NCBI GenBank assembly: GCA_022701925.1
Contig: JAKONM010000171.1
Span: forward strand, 1-17,324
DNA from: Microbacteriaceae bacterium
GTDB lineage: Bacteria > Actinomycetota > Actinomycetes > Actinomycetales > Microbacteriaceae
Reading direction: 5' to 3'
Length of the DNA: 17,324 nt
Within the stretch, counting starts at the first letter, position 1, and each line of letters opens with the position of its first letter. Of this stretch, positions 1 to 5,873 are shown piece by piece. Under the pieces are notes generated by a model. It had not been told where the DNA came from. It saw only the letters and a list, made by a program, of their open reading frames with translations, and searched no databases. The position numbers were made by a program, and so were the translations under genes.

Positions 1-176
1 GACCCGAACCCGACGAGCTGCAGGACGCCTGCGGTCAGGGCGCCCGCCACGGCGCCGGAGAGCGGCGCGGCCAGCAGCGGCGCGCGGAACCGCCGCCACA
101 GGTCCGCGGGAGCGCCGGGGCGCGCAGGGGCCGTCGGCGGCACGCGCGCGTCGCCGAGCCGGTCAGCGGGCGTCAT
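1..176 (-). CDS. N-terminal fragment of a putative membrane protein
   Basis: Partial gene that leaves the window at the left edge; about 58 codons are visible from the ATG at 176. The first ~30 residues are hydrophilic and rich in Pro, Ala and Arg. A Trp-Arg-Arg-Phe-Arg stretch follows, then a hydrophobic run (Leu/Ala/Gly/Val, from about residue 33 on) that looks like a first membrane helix. Positive charges before that helix suggest a cytoplasmic N-terminus. Third positions are mostly G/C, supporting coding. No family can be named from this fragment. The start has no clear Shine-Dalgarno and is overlapped by a small upstream frame with a strong one (163-288), so the true start could differ. 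Confidence 0.55.
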   Translation of the reverse strand, partial: MTPADRLGDARVPPTAPARPGAPADLWRRFRAPLLAAPLSGAVAGALTAGVLQLVGFG

Positions 177-288
177 GCATCAATCGCATCCGTCGGCGCG
201 ACGCCCGATGCGGACGCGCTGCGGCTCGCGCGGCGCGGCGCGGCGCTGCCGCTGGAACGACGTGCGACGGCTGCAGCGCGCGTGCCAT
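163..288 (-). CDS. Possible 41-residue basic leader ORF
   Basis: A short frame begins at the ATG at 288 and overlaps the start of the next minus-strand gene by 14 bases. GGAGGT at 295-300 lies 6 bases upstream of the ATG, one of the best ribosome-binding sites in the window. The product would be Ala/Arg-rich (about 11 Arg) with no recognisable domain. Against it, about 11 of 41 third positions are A or T, clearly more than in neighbouring genes, so the peptide is probably not under strong coding selection. It may be a translated leader whose passage affects the downstream start, or simply leader sequence with a chance site. Confidence 0.27.
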   Translation of the reverse strand: MARALQPSHVVPAAAPRRAARAAARPHRASRRRMRLMHDAR

Positions 289-362
289 GGCCGCACCTCC
301 AGGTCGGCCGGGCGGCCGGATGGGGTCGAGCGTGGCAGACCGCCGGGGAGCGGGGAAGGTCC

Positions 363-381
363 GCCCCCGCGAACCGGGGGC
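363..381 (-). terminator. GC hairpin after the ferritin-like operon
   Basis: A perfect 7-bp stem (GCCCCCG pairing with CGGGGGC) with a 5-base loop sits 12 bases beyond the stop codon at 393. There is no U-tract on either side. Its position after the last gene of the operon is the main argument for a terminator. Confidence 0.45.
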
Positions 382-392
382 ACGGCCGGGCG

Positions 393-650
393 TCAGGACC
401 GCAGGTGCGCACGGAGGATCGTCCCCGCGACCGCGAGGCCCGCCAGCGCGGATGCGAACGCCGTCACGGCGACGCCCAGCAGGGGTCGCGTCAGGTCCAG
501 CGGCCCGCCCTCGTCGCCGACCAGGGAGACCGGGTCCTGCAGCTCGACCAGGGCGACGGCCCCGACCGCCAGCGCCGTCGCGGCGACCAGCAGCGCGACG
601 ACCACCAGCAGGAAGCGGGTGACGCCCGTGCTCCTCCCCGGCGGCGTCAC
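393..650 (-). CDS. Small two-helix membrane protein
   Basis: The frame encodes 85 residues starting with GTG at 650, which overlaps the stop of the acetyltransferase by four bases (GTGA, 647-650). That overlap fixes this start, although the frame stays open further upstream. Two hydrophobic helices are visible, at about residues 12-36 and 54-78. They are joined by an acidic, Gly/Pro-containing loop (about 37-53), and the short C-terminal tail is basic (R-A-H-L-R-S). By the positive-inside rule both ends are probably cytoplasmic. No family is recognised. It is the last gene of a three-gene translationally coupled operon, so it may be a membrane partner of the ferritin-like protein or the acetyltransferase; that is inference from order alone. 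Confidence 0.6.
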   Translation of the reverse strand: MTPPGRSTGVTRFLLVVVALLVAATALAVGAVALVELQDPVSLVGDEGGPLDLTRPLLGVAVTAFASALAGLAVAGTILRAHLRS

Positions 651-1096
651 GGGGCCGGCCGTCGCATCGGCACGTGGGGGATCCCGTCCTCCGCGTACCC
701 GGGACCGCTGACGACGAAGCCGAAGCGGCCGTACCAGGGGGCCAGGTGCTCCTGCGCCCCGAGCAGGATCGGCTTCGCCGGGTCCAGCCGTCCGCAGCGC
801 TCCACGCCCCGGCGCATCAGCTCCGAGGCGACGCCGCGGCTGCGGGCCCCCGCCGCCGTGGCGACCCGGCCGATCCGCATCGCGTCCGGCTCGTGCAGCA
901 CCCGCAGCGTGGCCAGCACCCGGCCGTCCTCCTCGGCCCACAGCAGCTCGGCGCCCGGCTCCACATCGCGGCCGTCCAGGTCGGGGTAGGCGGCGGCCTG
1001 CTCGACGACGAACACCTCGACCCGCACCTGCAGCAGGCGGTACAGCGTCACCGGGTCCATCGACGCGGCGGGGGACGTGCGGTACTCGATCGTCAT
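647..1096 (-). CDS. ElaA-family GNAT N-acetyltransferase
   Basis: A 149-residue protein, close to the usual ~150 of ElaA-type GNAT enzymes, which transfer acetyl from acetyl-CoA to an amine; the physiological substrate of ElaA is not well established. The family pattern is visible in order: L-Y-R-L-L-Q-V-R-V-E-V-F-V-V-E-Q at 18-33, Y-P-D-L-D-G at 37-42, the strand I-G-R-V-A-T at 75-80, a degenerate acetyl-CoA pyrophosphate loop A-R-S-R-G-V-A at 84-90, A-Q-E-H-L at 114-118, W-Y-G-R-F-G-F at 121-127, and E-D-G-I-P-H at 136-141. The start ATG at 1096 overlaps the upstream stop as ATGA (1093-1096), and its own stop overlaps the next GTG. A TAGCGT hexamer six bases upstream, inside the preceding gene, could also give a separate leaderless transcript. 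Confidence 0.88.
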   Translation of the reverse strand: MTIEYRTSPAASMDPVTLYRLLQVRVEVFVVEQAAAYPDLDGRDVEPGAELLWAEEDGRVLATLRVLHEPDAMRIGRVATAAGARSRGVASELMRRGVERCGRLDPAKPILLGAQEHLAPWYGRFGFVVSGPGYAEDGIPHVPMRRPAP

Positions 1097-1941
1097 GCCG
1101 TCACGCTAGCCAGGGCGTTCCCGCGCGGATCGGCCCCGTCCTCCTCCGGCGGCAGGGCGACGTCCGGCCCCAGCACGCGCTCGGGCGGGCCCGTCAGCAC
1201 CTGCCGCAGCGCCGCGGCGAACCCTCGGAGGCCGCGGCGCCGCACCGTGGAGGGGGTCAGCCCGCACTCGCGCAGCGCCGCCGCGTGGCCGACCGTCAGC
1301 ACCGCGGATGCCGTGACCGCCACCGCGGCCCACGGCAGCACGACCGCGAGCCGCAGCAGGGCGGGTCGCCGGCACAGGTCCAGGTGCAGGCGGTCGACCT
1401 GGAAGCGCACGTGCTGCCGCTCGTCCAGCAGGATGCGGCGGCCGATGCCGGCGACCACCGGGTCGCCGCGATGGGCGGCCAGGCCCTCGAAGTACGGCAG
1501 CGCCACCGTCTCCGCGACCAGGAACAGCGCGATCTCGGTGTCGAGGCCCAGCGACCGCCGCAGCAGCGTGAAGGCCGCGTCGCTCCAGTGCGCCCGCAGC
1601 GGCCGGGCGCCCAGGTGCCGCAGGCCGCGCTCGAACAGCGCCGAGTGACGCTGCTCCTCCGCCACGAGCAGCCGCACGCTCTGCAGGTAGGCGGGGTCGC
1701 CGCGTCGCTCGGCGAGATGCAGCAGGTGAGCGCCGTCGCCGCTCTCGCCCAGGGCGAAGCGCTGGAAGGAGCAGGCCAGGGCCAGCCGCGCGGGCTCCGG
1801 CAGGCGGCAGGGCGCCGCCCAGTCGACCGCCGCCTCGACCCCGCGCTGCCGCCTCGGGTTGCGGGCGTAGTACTCCGCCCAGGCGTCGAACGGGGAGGCG
1901 TCGGCTGCGGCCGGACGAGGAACGGCGGGGGAGGAGGTCAT
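1093..1941 (-). CDS. Ferritin-like diiron protein of unknown function
   Basis: Encodes 282 residues. The protein is helical, with the spaced carboxylate/histidine pattern of ferritin-like diiron proteins: E66 as a candidate first ligand, E-E-Q-R-H at 95-99 (E96xxH99), E144 in A-E-T-V, and D-E-R-Q-H at 173-177 (E174xxH177). Such proteins bind two irons in a four-helix bundle and carry out oxidation, oxygen handling or iron storage; which applies here cannot be read from sequence. A hydrophobic stretch at about 193-219 may be membrane-associated. The acidic, Pro-rich C-terminus looks disordered. The ATG at 1941 lacks a Shine-Dalgarno but has CACCAT six bases upstream, fitting a leaderless start. 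It is the first gene of a coupled operon with the ElaA-type enzyme. Oxygenase, hydroxylase and bacterioferritin-like roles all remain possible. Confidence 0.75.
   Translation of the reverse strand: MTSSPAVPRPAAADASPFDAWAEYYARNPRRQRGVEAAVDWAAPCRLPEPARLALACSFQRFALGESGDGAHLLHLAERRGDPAYLQSVRLLVAEEQRHSALFERGLRHLGARPLRAHWSDAAFTLLRRSLGLDTEIALFLVAETVALPYFEGLAAHRGDPVVAGIGRRILLDERQHVRFQVDRLHLDLCRRPALLRLAVVLPWAAVAVTASAVLTVGHAAALRECGLTPSTVRRRGLRGFAAALRQVLTGPPERVLGPDVALPPEEDGADPRGNALASVTA
1103..1108 (-). promoter_or_regulatory. Possible internal -10 element before the ElaA-type gene
   Basis: TAGCGT on the minus strand, 6 bases before the ATG at 1096. It lies within the last codons of the ferritin-like gene, so it may be chance. 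The same hexamer at the same spacing precedes the histidine kinase. Confidence 0.35.
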
Positions 1942-1947
1942 GGCCCG

Positions 1948-1953
1948 ATGGTG
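1948..1953 (-). promoter_or_regulatory. -10 element, leaderless start of ferritin-like operon
   Basis: CACCAT on the minus strand with 6 bases to the ATG at 1941. An identical hexamer and spacing precede the NTF2-like gene (10336-10341). No clear -35 box is seen. Confidence 0.5.
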
Positions 1954-2005
1954 CGCCGACCGCGTGCCGGCGGTCCTCCTCCTGCGGGACCGCACCGCTC
2001 CGCCC

Positions 2006-2053
2006 ATCGGCGGAGATCGGCGGGTGCGGCCGACGCCGGGCTGCCGCCGATCT
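2006..2053. promoter_or_regulatory. Three-copy ATCGGCGG operator-like cluster
   Basis: ATCGGCGG occurs at 2006-2013 and again at 2016-2023, a 10-bp period. It recurs inverted as CCGCCGAT at 2044-2051. The second and third copies extend to a perfect 10-bp inverted repeat (2014-2023 with 2044-2053). The cluster sits in the divergent region between the ferritin-like operon and surE, just upstream of a TAGCGT hexamer, where a repressor or activator could act on both. As RNA it could also form a hairpin with a 20-base loop. Confidence 0.4.
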
Positions 2054-2061
2054 GGCTGCCG

Positions 2062-2067
2062 TAGCGT
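2062..2067 (+). promoter_or_regulatory. Candidate -10 element for surE
   Basis: TAGCGT, matching TANNNT. Transcription starting about 7 bases downstream would give a short leader that includes the Shine-Dalgarno and ATG of the small frame at 2091. No convincing -35 box. Confidence 0.4.
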
Positions 2068-2090
2068 CCGGCGGGACCGGGAGGACGTGC

Positions 2091-2129
2091 ATGCGCGCGA
2101 CGAGGACACTGCGGACGTGGCGAGCGTGA
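2091..2129 (+). CDS. 12-codon leader ORF overlapping the surE start
   Basis: The ATG at 2091 follows a GGGAGG Shine-Dalgarno-like run at about 2080-2085. It encodes M-R-A-T-R-T-L-R-T-W-R-A and stops at TGA 2127-2129. That stop overlaps the GTG of surE by four bases (GTGA at 2126-2129), the same coupling seen between real gene pairs elsewhere in this window. Four of 12 residues are Arg. It probably delivers ribosomes to the weak GTG of surE. Whether it senses anything, such as Arg-tRNA supply, is speculation. Confidence 0.4.
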   Translation: MRATRTLRTWRA

Positions 2130-2887
2130 GCCGGCGGCTGCGCCTGCTGGTCACCAACGACGACGGCATCGACGCCCCCGGCATCCGTGCGCTCGCGCTG
2201 GCCGCGGCCGACGCCGGTCACGACGTGGTGATCGCCGCGCCCGCCCGGCAGTCCTCGGGCAGCGGCGCCGCGATCCTGGTCGACGACGACGCGGAGCAGG
2301 TGCCCGTGGAGGAGCGGCGGCCGCCCGGCCGCGTCGCCACCGCCTGGGCGGTGCACGCCGCACCCGCGATGTGCGTGCTGCTGGGGCTGCGCGGCACCTT
2401 CGGCCCGCTGCCCGACGCCGTGCTCTCCGGGGTGAACTACGGCGCCAACACCGGCCGGGTGCTGCTGCACTCCGGCACCGCGGGCGCGGCGCTCACGGCG
2501 GGCGTCGCCGGCGTGCGGGCCATCGCGGTCTCGCTGGACCTGGGCGACCGCCCGGACCAGCTGGGGTGGGACGACGCGGGTGCGACGGCGGTCCGCCTGC
2601 TCGGCGTGCTGATGGCCGAGCCGGCCGGCACCGTGCTGAACCTCAACGTGCCGAACAGCCCCGGCCCCCACCGGTTCGCGGAGGCGCCCCTGTCCAGCGG
2701 CGGCGTCGTGCACACCTCCACCTCCGATGCGCAGGGCGAGGACGAGTCCGTCCGCCGGGCGCTCGCCCGCGGGGAGGTCGACCCGGACGCGGGCAGCGAC
2801 CTGGACCTGCTGGCGCAGGGCCTGGCCACCGTGACCTCAATCACCCCGCCCGGCTCCACCGCGCTGCTCGGCCGTCTGCCCGGCTGA
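2126..2887 (+). CDS. surE: SurE, 5'/3'-nucleotidase
   Basis: Encodes 253 residues, the usual size for SurE, a metal-dependent cytoplasmic phosphatase that removes phosphate from nucleoside monophosphates and, in some species, short polyphosphate. Diagnostic motifs: T-N-D-D-G-I-D-A-P-G at 10-19 (metal-binding D12 and D13), A-P-A-R-Q-S-S-G at 38-45 (active-site Ser), S-G-V-N-Y-G-A-N-T-G at 101-110 (metal-binding N104), then S-G-T-A-G-A-A at 116-122 and a late S-I-T-P at 238-241. GTG at 2126 is chosen because it leaves only six residues before the first beta strand and overlaps the leader ORF stop; GTG at 2117 is the in-frame alternative. The frame stays open upstream to 1940, but that part lacks any family match. 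Confidence 0.93.
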   Translation: MSRRLRLLVTNDDGIDAPGIRALALAAADAGHDVVIAAPARQSSGSGAAILVDDDAEQVPVEERRPPGRVATAWAVHAAPAMCVLLGLRGTFGPLPDAVLSGVNYGANTGRVLLHSGTAGAALTAGVAGVRAIAVSLDLGDRPDQLGWDDAGATAVRLLGVLMAEPAGTVLNLNVPNSPGPHRFAEAPLSSGGVVHTSTSDAQGEDESVRRALARGEVDPDAGSDLDLLAQGLATVTSITPPGSTALLGRLPG

Positions 2888-2919
2888 CGGGCGCTCGCGG
2901 CTGCCGCACGGCCGGCGCA

Positions 2920-2934
2920 CGGTGCCGCGCACCG
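2920..2934 (+). terminator. Weak hairpin after surE
   Basis: CGGTGC and GCACCG pair around a 3-base loop, 33 bases beyond the surE stop, with no U-tract. The next gene starts 21 bases later with its own -10-like element, so some termination here is plausible but the stem is short. Confidence 0.25.
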
Positions 2935-2942
2935 GCGGGGCG

Positions 2943-2948
2943 CAGTCT
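2943..2948 (+). promoter_or_regulatory. -10 element, leaderless start of small acidic protein
   Basis: CAGTCT with 6 bases to the ATG at 2955, matching the YANNNT pattern found before eight other starts. No Shine-Dalgarno is present. Confidence 0.45.
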
Positions 2949-2954
2949 CGGACC

Positions 2955-3089
2955 ATGAGCGATCCCCAGGACGATCAGGACCAGGCCGGCACGGACGGCA
3001 CCGGCACCGACGAGCAGCTGTCCGACGGCTCGGGGCCCACGGGTCACAGCACGCAGGACGGCGGTGACGACGACCAGTTCCAGGGCTGA
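2955..3089 (+). CDS. Small acidic, probably disordered protein (44 aa)
   Basis: The predicted product has 11 Asp, 1 Glu, 7 Gln and 9 Gly in 44 residues, with no Lys or Arg. It has no hydrophobic core, so it is very likely unstructured. The start is M-S-D-P-Q-D-D-Q and the end D-D-D-Q-F-Q-G. Third positions are mostly G/C, and the -10-like CAGTCT six bases upstream supports a genuine leaderless gene. It lies between surE and an alpha/beta hydrolase on the same strand. No family is recognised. A charge-rich stress or desiccation-type protein is one possibility from composition alone. The chance of a spurious frame is appreciable at this length. Confidence 0.5.
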   Translation: MSDPQDDQDQAGTDGTGTDEQLSDGSGPTGHSTQDGGDDDQFQG

Positions 3090-3179
3090 CGCCGCCCGGC
3101 GTCGGGCGGCTCCGCGGCCGGAGCGGTGGACCGCGTCGCGCCGTTGCCGGCGGTCGCCCGGCTGTGCTGCACTGCCCTG

Positions 3180-3956
3180 ATGATCCGCACGAACTCCGCC
3201 GACGGCACCCCGATCGCCTTCGAGCGCATCGGGGACGGCGACCCCGTCCTCGTGGTCGGCGGGGCCTTCTCCACCGCCGACGCCGGCCGGCCGCTGGCCG
3301 CCGCGCTGGCGCAGGCGGGCCTCTCCGGCGTGGTGCTCGACCGTCGGGCCCGCGGGGGCAGCGGCGACACCGCTCCCTACGCGCCTGAGCGGGAGGCGGA
3401 GGACCTGGCCGCCGTCGTCGATGCGGTGGGCGGTGCGGCCGCGGTCTTCGGGCACTCCTCCGGCGCGGTGCTGTCCCTGCTCGCCGCCGCGAACGGCGTG
3501 GCCGCGACGCACCTCTTCCTCTCCGAGCCCCCGTTCCGCTTCGGCGAGGACGAGCCCGCCGACGACCTGCCCGAACGGCTGCAGGCCCTCGTCGACGCCG
3601 GACGCCCCGGTGACGCCGTCACCCTGTTCCAGCGGGAGGGGGTCGGGCTGCCCGAGGCCGTGATCGAGGAGATCCGCAGCAGCCCGATGTTCGCACGGCT
3701 GCTGCCGCTGGCACCCTCCACGGTCCACGACGCGACGTTGACGCGCGCCGTCTCCACGCCGACACCCGCGATGCTGGCGGTCCGAGCGCCCGTCACCGTG
3801 CTGCGCGGGGAGCCCACCGTGCCCCTGCTGGTGCGGGCGGCCGAGCGGCTCGCGGGCTCGATCGAGCACGCCGAGCTGGTGGTCGTGCCCGAGTCGCGCG
3901 ACCACGGCGTCGACCCCGCCGGCACCGCCCGCGAGGTCGCGGCGCGCCTGCGCTGA
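3180..3956 (+). CDS. Alpha/beta hydrolase
   Basis: Encodes 258 residues from the ATG at 3180. The alpha/beta hydrolase fold is shown by V-L-V-V-G-G-A-F at 23-30 (oxyanion-hole strand), the nucleophile elbow G-H-S-S-G at 91-95 with catalytic Ser93, and a late V-V-V-P-E-S-R-D-H-G with catalytic His242. The acid is probably Glu211 or a nearby residue. No signal peptide, so cytoplasmic. The cap region (about 115-185) is acidic and short. Substrate unknown; esterase and lactonase-type activities are both compatible. An in-frame GTG at 3126 would add 18 residues with no homology-like features and is rejected. The ATG lacks a good Shine-Dalgarno; TTGCCG at 3144-3149 could be a -35 box. Confidence 0.85.
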   Translation: MIRTNSADGTPIAFERIGDGDPVLVVGGAFSTADAGRPLAAALAQAGLSGVVLDRRARGGSGDTAPYAPEREAEDLAAVVDAVGGAAAVFGHSSGAVLSLLAAANGVAATHLFLSEPPFRFGEDEPADDLPERLQALVDAGRPGDAVTLFQREGVGLPEAVIEEIRSSPMFARLLPLAPSTVHDATLTRAVSTPTPAMLAVRAPVTVLRGEPTVPLLVRAAERLAGSIEHAELVVVPESRDHGVDPAGTAREVAARLR

Positions 3957-4033
3957 CCCGAGCCGCGCGGACCCCGTCGCGGTGCGCCGACCCGCGCGGG
4001 CGGCCGCCGGACGGACCGCTGCCGCCCGGACGG

Positions 4034-4039
4034 TAGACT
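4034..4039 (+). promoter_or_regulatory. -10 element of the DEAD-box helicase gene
   Basis: TAGACT, a good TANNNT match, lies 148 bases before the helicase ATG. Transcription would start near 4046, giving an untranslated leader of about 142 nucleotides. No recognisable -35. Confidence 0.45.
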
Positions 4040-4045
4040 CGTGGG

Positions 4046-4187
4046 GCGCTCTCAGCGAGGGCGCGAGCGTCACGACGTCCGGATCTCCCGCCTGAGCGGT
4101 CGAGTCGGAGCGTGTGCGGCGCGTCCCAGGTGCATCGATCGCACCGCCGCCGCGGCAAGACGCCGCTACGAACACGAGAGCTCCTGC
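4046..4187 (+). promoter_or_regulatory. Long 5' leader of the helicase mRNA
   Basis: About 140 bases separate the predicted transcription start from the ATG at 4188. The stretch contains a small hairpin (GGTGC/GCACC, 4129-4145, 7-base loop ATCGATC) and ends with a weak purine-rich CGAGAG before the start. Long structured leaders are known for cold-inducible DEAD-box helicase genes in other bacteria and can mediate autoregulation; that this one does so is inference. The frame is open through part of the leader, but the translation there looks unlike any helicase. Confidence 0.4.
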
Positions 4188-5783
4188 ATGTCCTCTGCAC
4201 CCACGCCCGACTCCACGACCCGGTCGTTCGCCGACCTGGGCGTGCCCTCCCGCCTGCTCGGCGCCCTGACCGAGCGCGGCATCACCGAGCCGTTCCCCAT
4301 CCAGACCGCCACCCTGCCCGACTCGCTGTCGGGCCGCGACGTGCTGGGCCGCGGCCGCACCGGCAGCGGCAAGACCCTGGCCTTCTCCCTGCCGCTGGTC
4401 GCCCGCCTGGCCGCGGCCGCCGCGCCGCGCCGCGCCGGTCGCCCGCGCGGCCTGGTGCTGGCCCCGACCCGCGAGCTGGCCACCCAGATCGCGACCGTGC
4501 TCGAGCCCATCGCCTCCGCGGCGGGGCTGAAGGTCACCACCATCTTCGGCGGCGTCTCCCAGAAGCCGCAGGAGACCGCGCTGCGCGGCGGCGTCGACAT
4601 CGTCGTCGCCTGCCCCGGCCGGTTGGAGGACCTGCTGAACCAGCGGGTGCTGGTGCTGGACGACATCGCGGTCACGGTGCTGGACGAGGCCGACCACATG
4701 GCCGACATGGGCTTCCTGCCCGGCGTCACGCGCATCCTGACGAAGACCCCGCAGACCGGGCAGCGCCTGCTGTTCTCGGCCACGCTCGACAACGGCGTGG
4801 ACAAGCTGGTCACCCGGTTCCTGCACTCGCCGGTCACGCACTCGGTCGACGACGGCACCAGCGCGGTCGACACCATGGCGCACGCCGTGCTCGAGGTCGC
4901 CGACGCGGACGGCAAGCGCCGCGTCATGGAGGCGCTGGCCTCCGGCACCGACCGCCGCATCCTGTTCGTGCGCACGAAGCACGTCGCCAAGAAGCTGGCG
5001 AAGCAGCTGACGCAGGCCGGGATCCCCGCCGCCGATCTGCAGGGCAACCTGTCGCAGAACGCTCGCGAGCGGAACCTGGGCGCCTTCAGCGACGGCTCCA
5101 TCCGCGTGCTGGTCGCCACCGACGTGGCCGCCCGCGGGGTGCACGTCGACGACGTCGCGCTGGTCGTGCACGTCGACCCGCCCACGGAGCACAAGGCGTA
5201 CCTGCACCGCAGCGGCCGCACCGCCCGCGCCGGCGCCAGCGGCACCGTGGTCACCCTGGTGCTGCCGGAGCAGCGGCGCGACGTGGCCGTGCTGCTGCGC
5301 GCCGCCGGCATCAAGGCCGTGCCGACGCCCGTGACCGAGCGCTCGCAGCAGGTCGTCGACCTGGTCGGCGAGGTCGCCCCGAAGGTGACCCCGGCGCCGG
5401 AGGCGGCCCCGCAGGTGCAGCAGCAGCGCCAGCGGCCCGCCCGCGCCGAGTCGCGCCCGCAGCAGCAGCGCGGCGACCGGCCGCGCGGCGAGCGGTCCGG
5501 CGGGCAGCGTCAGGAGCGCGCGGCGGGCGGTCGCCCGGAGCGCACCGGCGGCGGCCGGCCCGAGCGCTCCGGCGCGCCCGCCGGACGCGGTGCGGGCCGC
5601 GGCGGCGCCCAGGGCGGGTCGGCCGGCGGCCGCGGCCGCGGCGCGGGCGGCGGTCAGCGCAGCGGCGGCGCGTCGGTGTTCTTCAGCACCTCCTCGCCCG
5701 GCGCCGGGCCCGCCCCGCGCCCCGAGGCGGAGCGCAGCGAGTCGCAGCGCCCGCGCGGCCCGCGCCGCGCCTCGCGCGCCTAG
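4188..5783 (+). CDS. DEAD-box ATP-dependent RNA helicase
   Basis: Encodes 531 residues. It unwinds RNA duplexes with ATP, typically in ribosome assembly and mRNA turnover. Helicase domain 1: Q motif with F-P-I-Q (Q39), Walker A G-R-T-G-S-G-K-T at 56-63, P-T-R-E-L-A at 93-98, D-E-A-D at 166-169, S-A-T at 197-199. Domain 2: L-F-V-R-T at 259-263, A-T-D-V-A-A-R-G at 310-317, H-R-S-G-R-T-A-R-A-G at 340-349. From about 401 to 531 the protein is a low-complexity Arg/Gly/Gln/Pro tail with R-G-G-like and repeated G-G-R-P-E-R units, expected to be disordered and RNA-binding. The start is the ATG giving M-S-S-A-P-T just before the conserved F-A-D-L-G. RhlE/DeaD-type subfamilies are similar, so no symbol is given. 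Confidence 0.95.
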   Translation: MSSAPTPDSTTRSFADLGVPSRLLGALTERGITEPFPIQTATLPDSLSGRDVLGRGRTGSGKTLAFSLPLVARLAAAAAPRRAGRPRGLVLAPTRELATQIATVLEPIASAAGLKVTTIFGGVSQKPQETALRGGVDIVVACPGRLEDLLNQRVLVLDDIAVTVLDEADHMADMGFLPGVTRILTKTPQTGQRLLFSATLDNGVDKLVTRFLHSPVTHSVDDGTSAVDTMAHAVLEVADADGKRRVMEALASGTDRRILFVRTKHVAKKLAKQLTQAGIPAADLQGNLSQNARERNLGAFSDGSIRVLVATDVAARGVHVDDVALVVHVDPPTEHKAYLHRSGRTARAGASGTVVTLVLPEQRRDVAVLLRAAGIKAVPTPVTERSQQVVDLVGEVAPKVTPAPEAAPQVQQQRQRPARAESRPQQQRGDRPRGERSGGQRQERAAGGRPERTGGGRPERSGAPAGRGAGRGGAQGGSAGGRGRGAGGGQRSGGASVFFSTSSPGAGPAPRPEAERSESQRPRGPRRASRA

Positions 5784-5791
5784 GGCTCGCC

Positions 5792-5849
5792 GACCAGGAA
5801 TGCGACAGCGGACCAGGGGATCCCCTGGTCCGCTGTCGCATTCCTGGTC
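5792..5849. terminator. Perfect 58-bp palindrome, bidirectional terminator
   Basis: Two 29-base arms are exact reverse complements and meet at 5820/5821 with no spacer (centre GGGGATCCCC). It lies 8 bases after the helicase stop and 24 bases from the stop of the convergent isochorismatase-like gene, so RNA from either strand would fold into the same very stable hairpin. There is no U-tract on either side. Each arm contains GACCAGG twice (5792-5798 and 5811-5817 on the left). Confidence 0.8.
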
Positions 5850-5873
5850 ATCGGGTCCTGCGGGGGCCCGGCG

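Noticed and set aside
3126..3179. GTG at 3126 as an earlier start of the first alpha/beta hydrolase
   Set aside because: The extra 18 residues have no match to the hydrolase fold, and the ATG at 3180 begins just before the first beta strand.
2841..5207. Very long open frame on the minus strand opposite surE, hydrolase and helicase genes
   Set aside because: It is antisense to three well-supported genes; the translation is Gly/Arg/His/Gln-rich with no domain, a typical high-GC shadow. The same applies to long frames opposite the phosphatase, permease and kinase genes.
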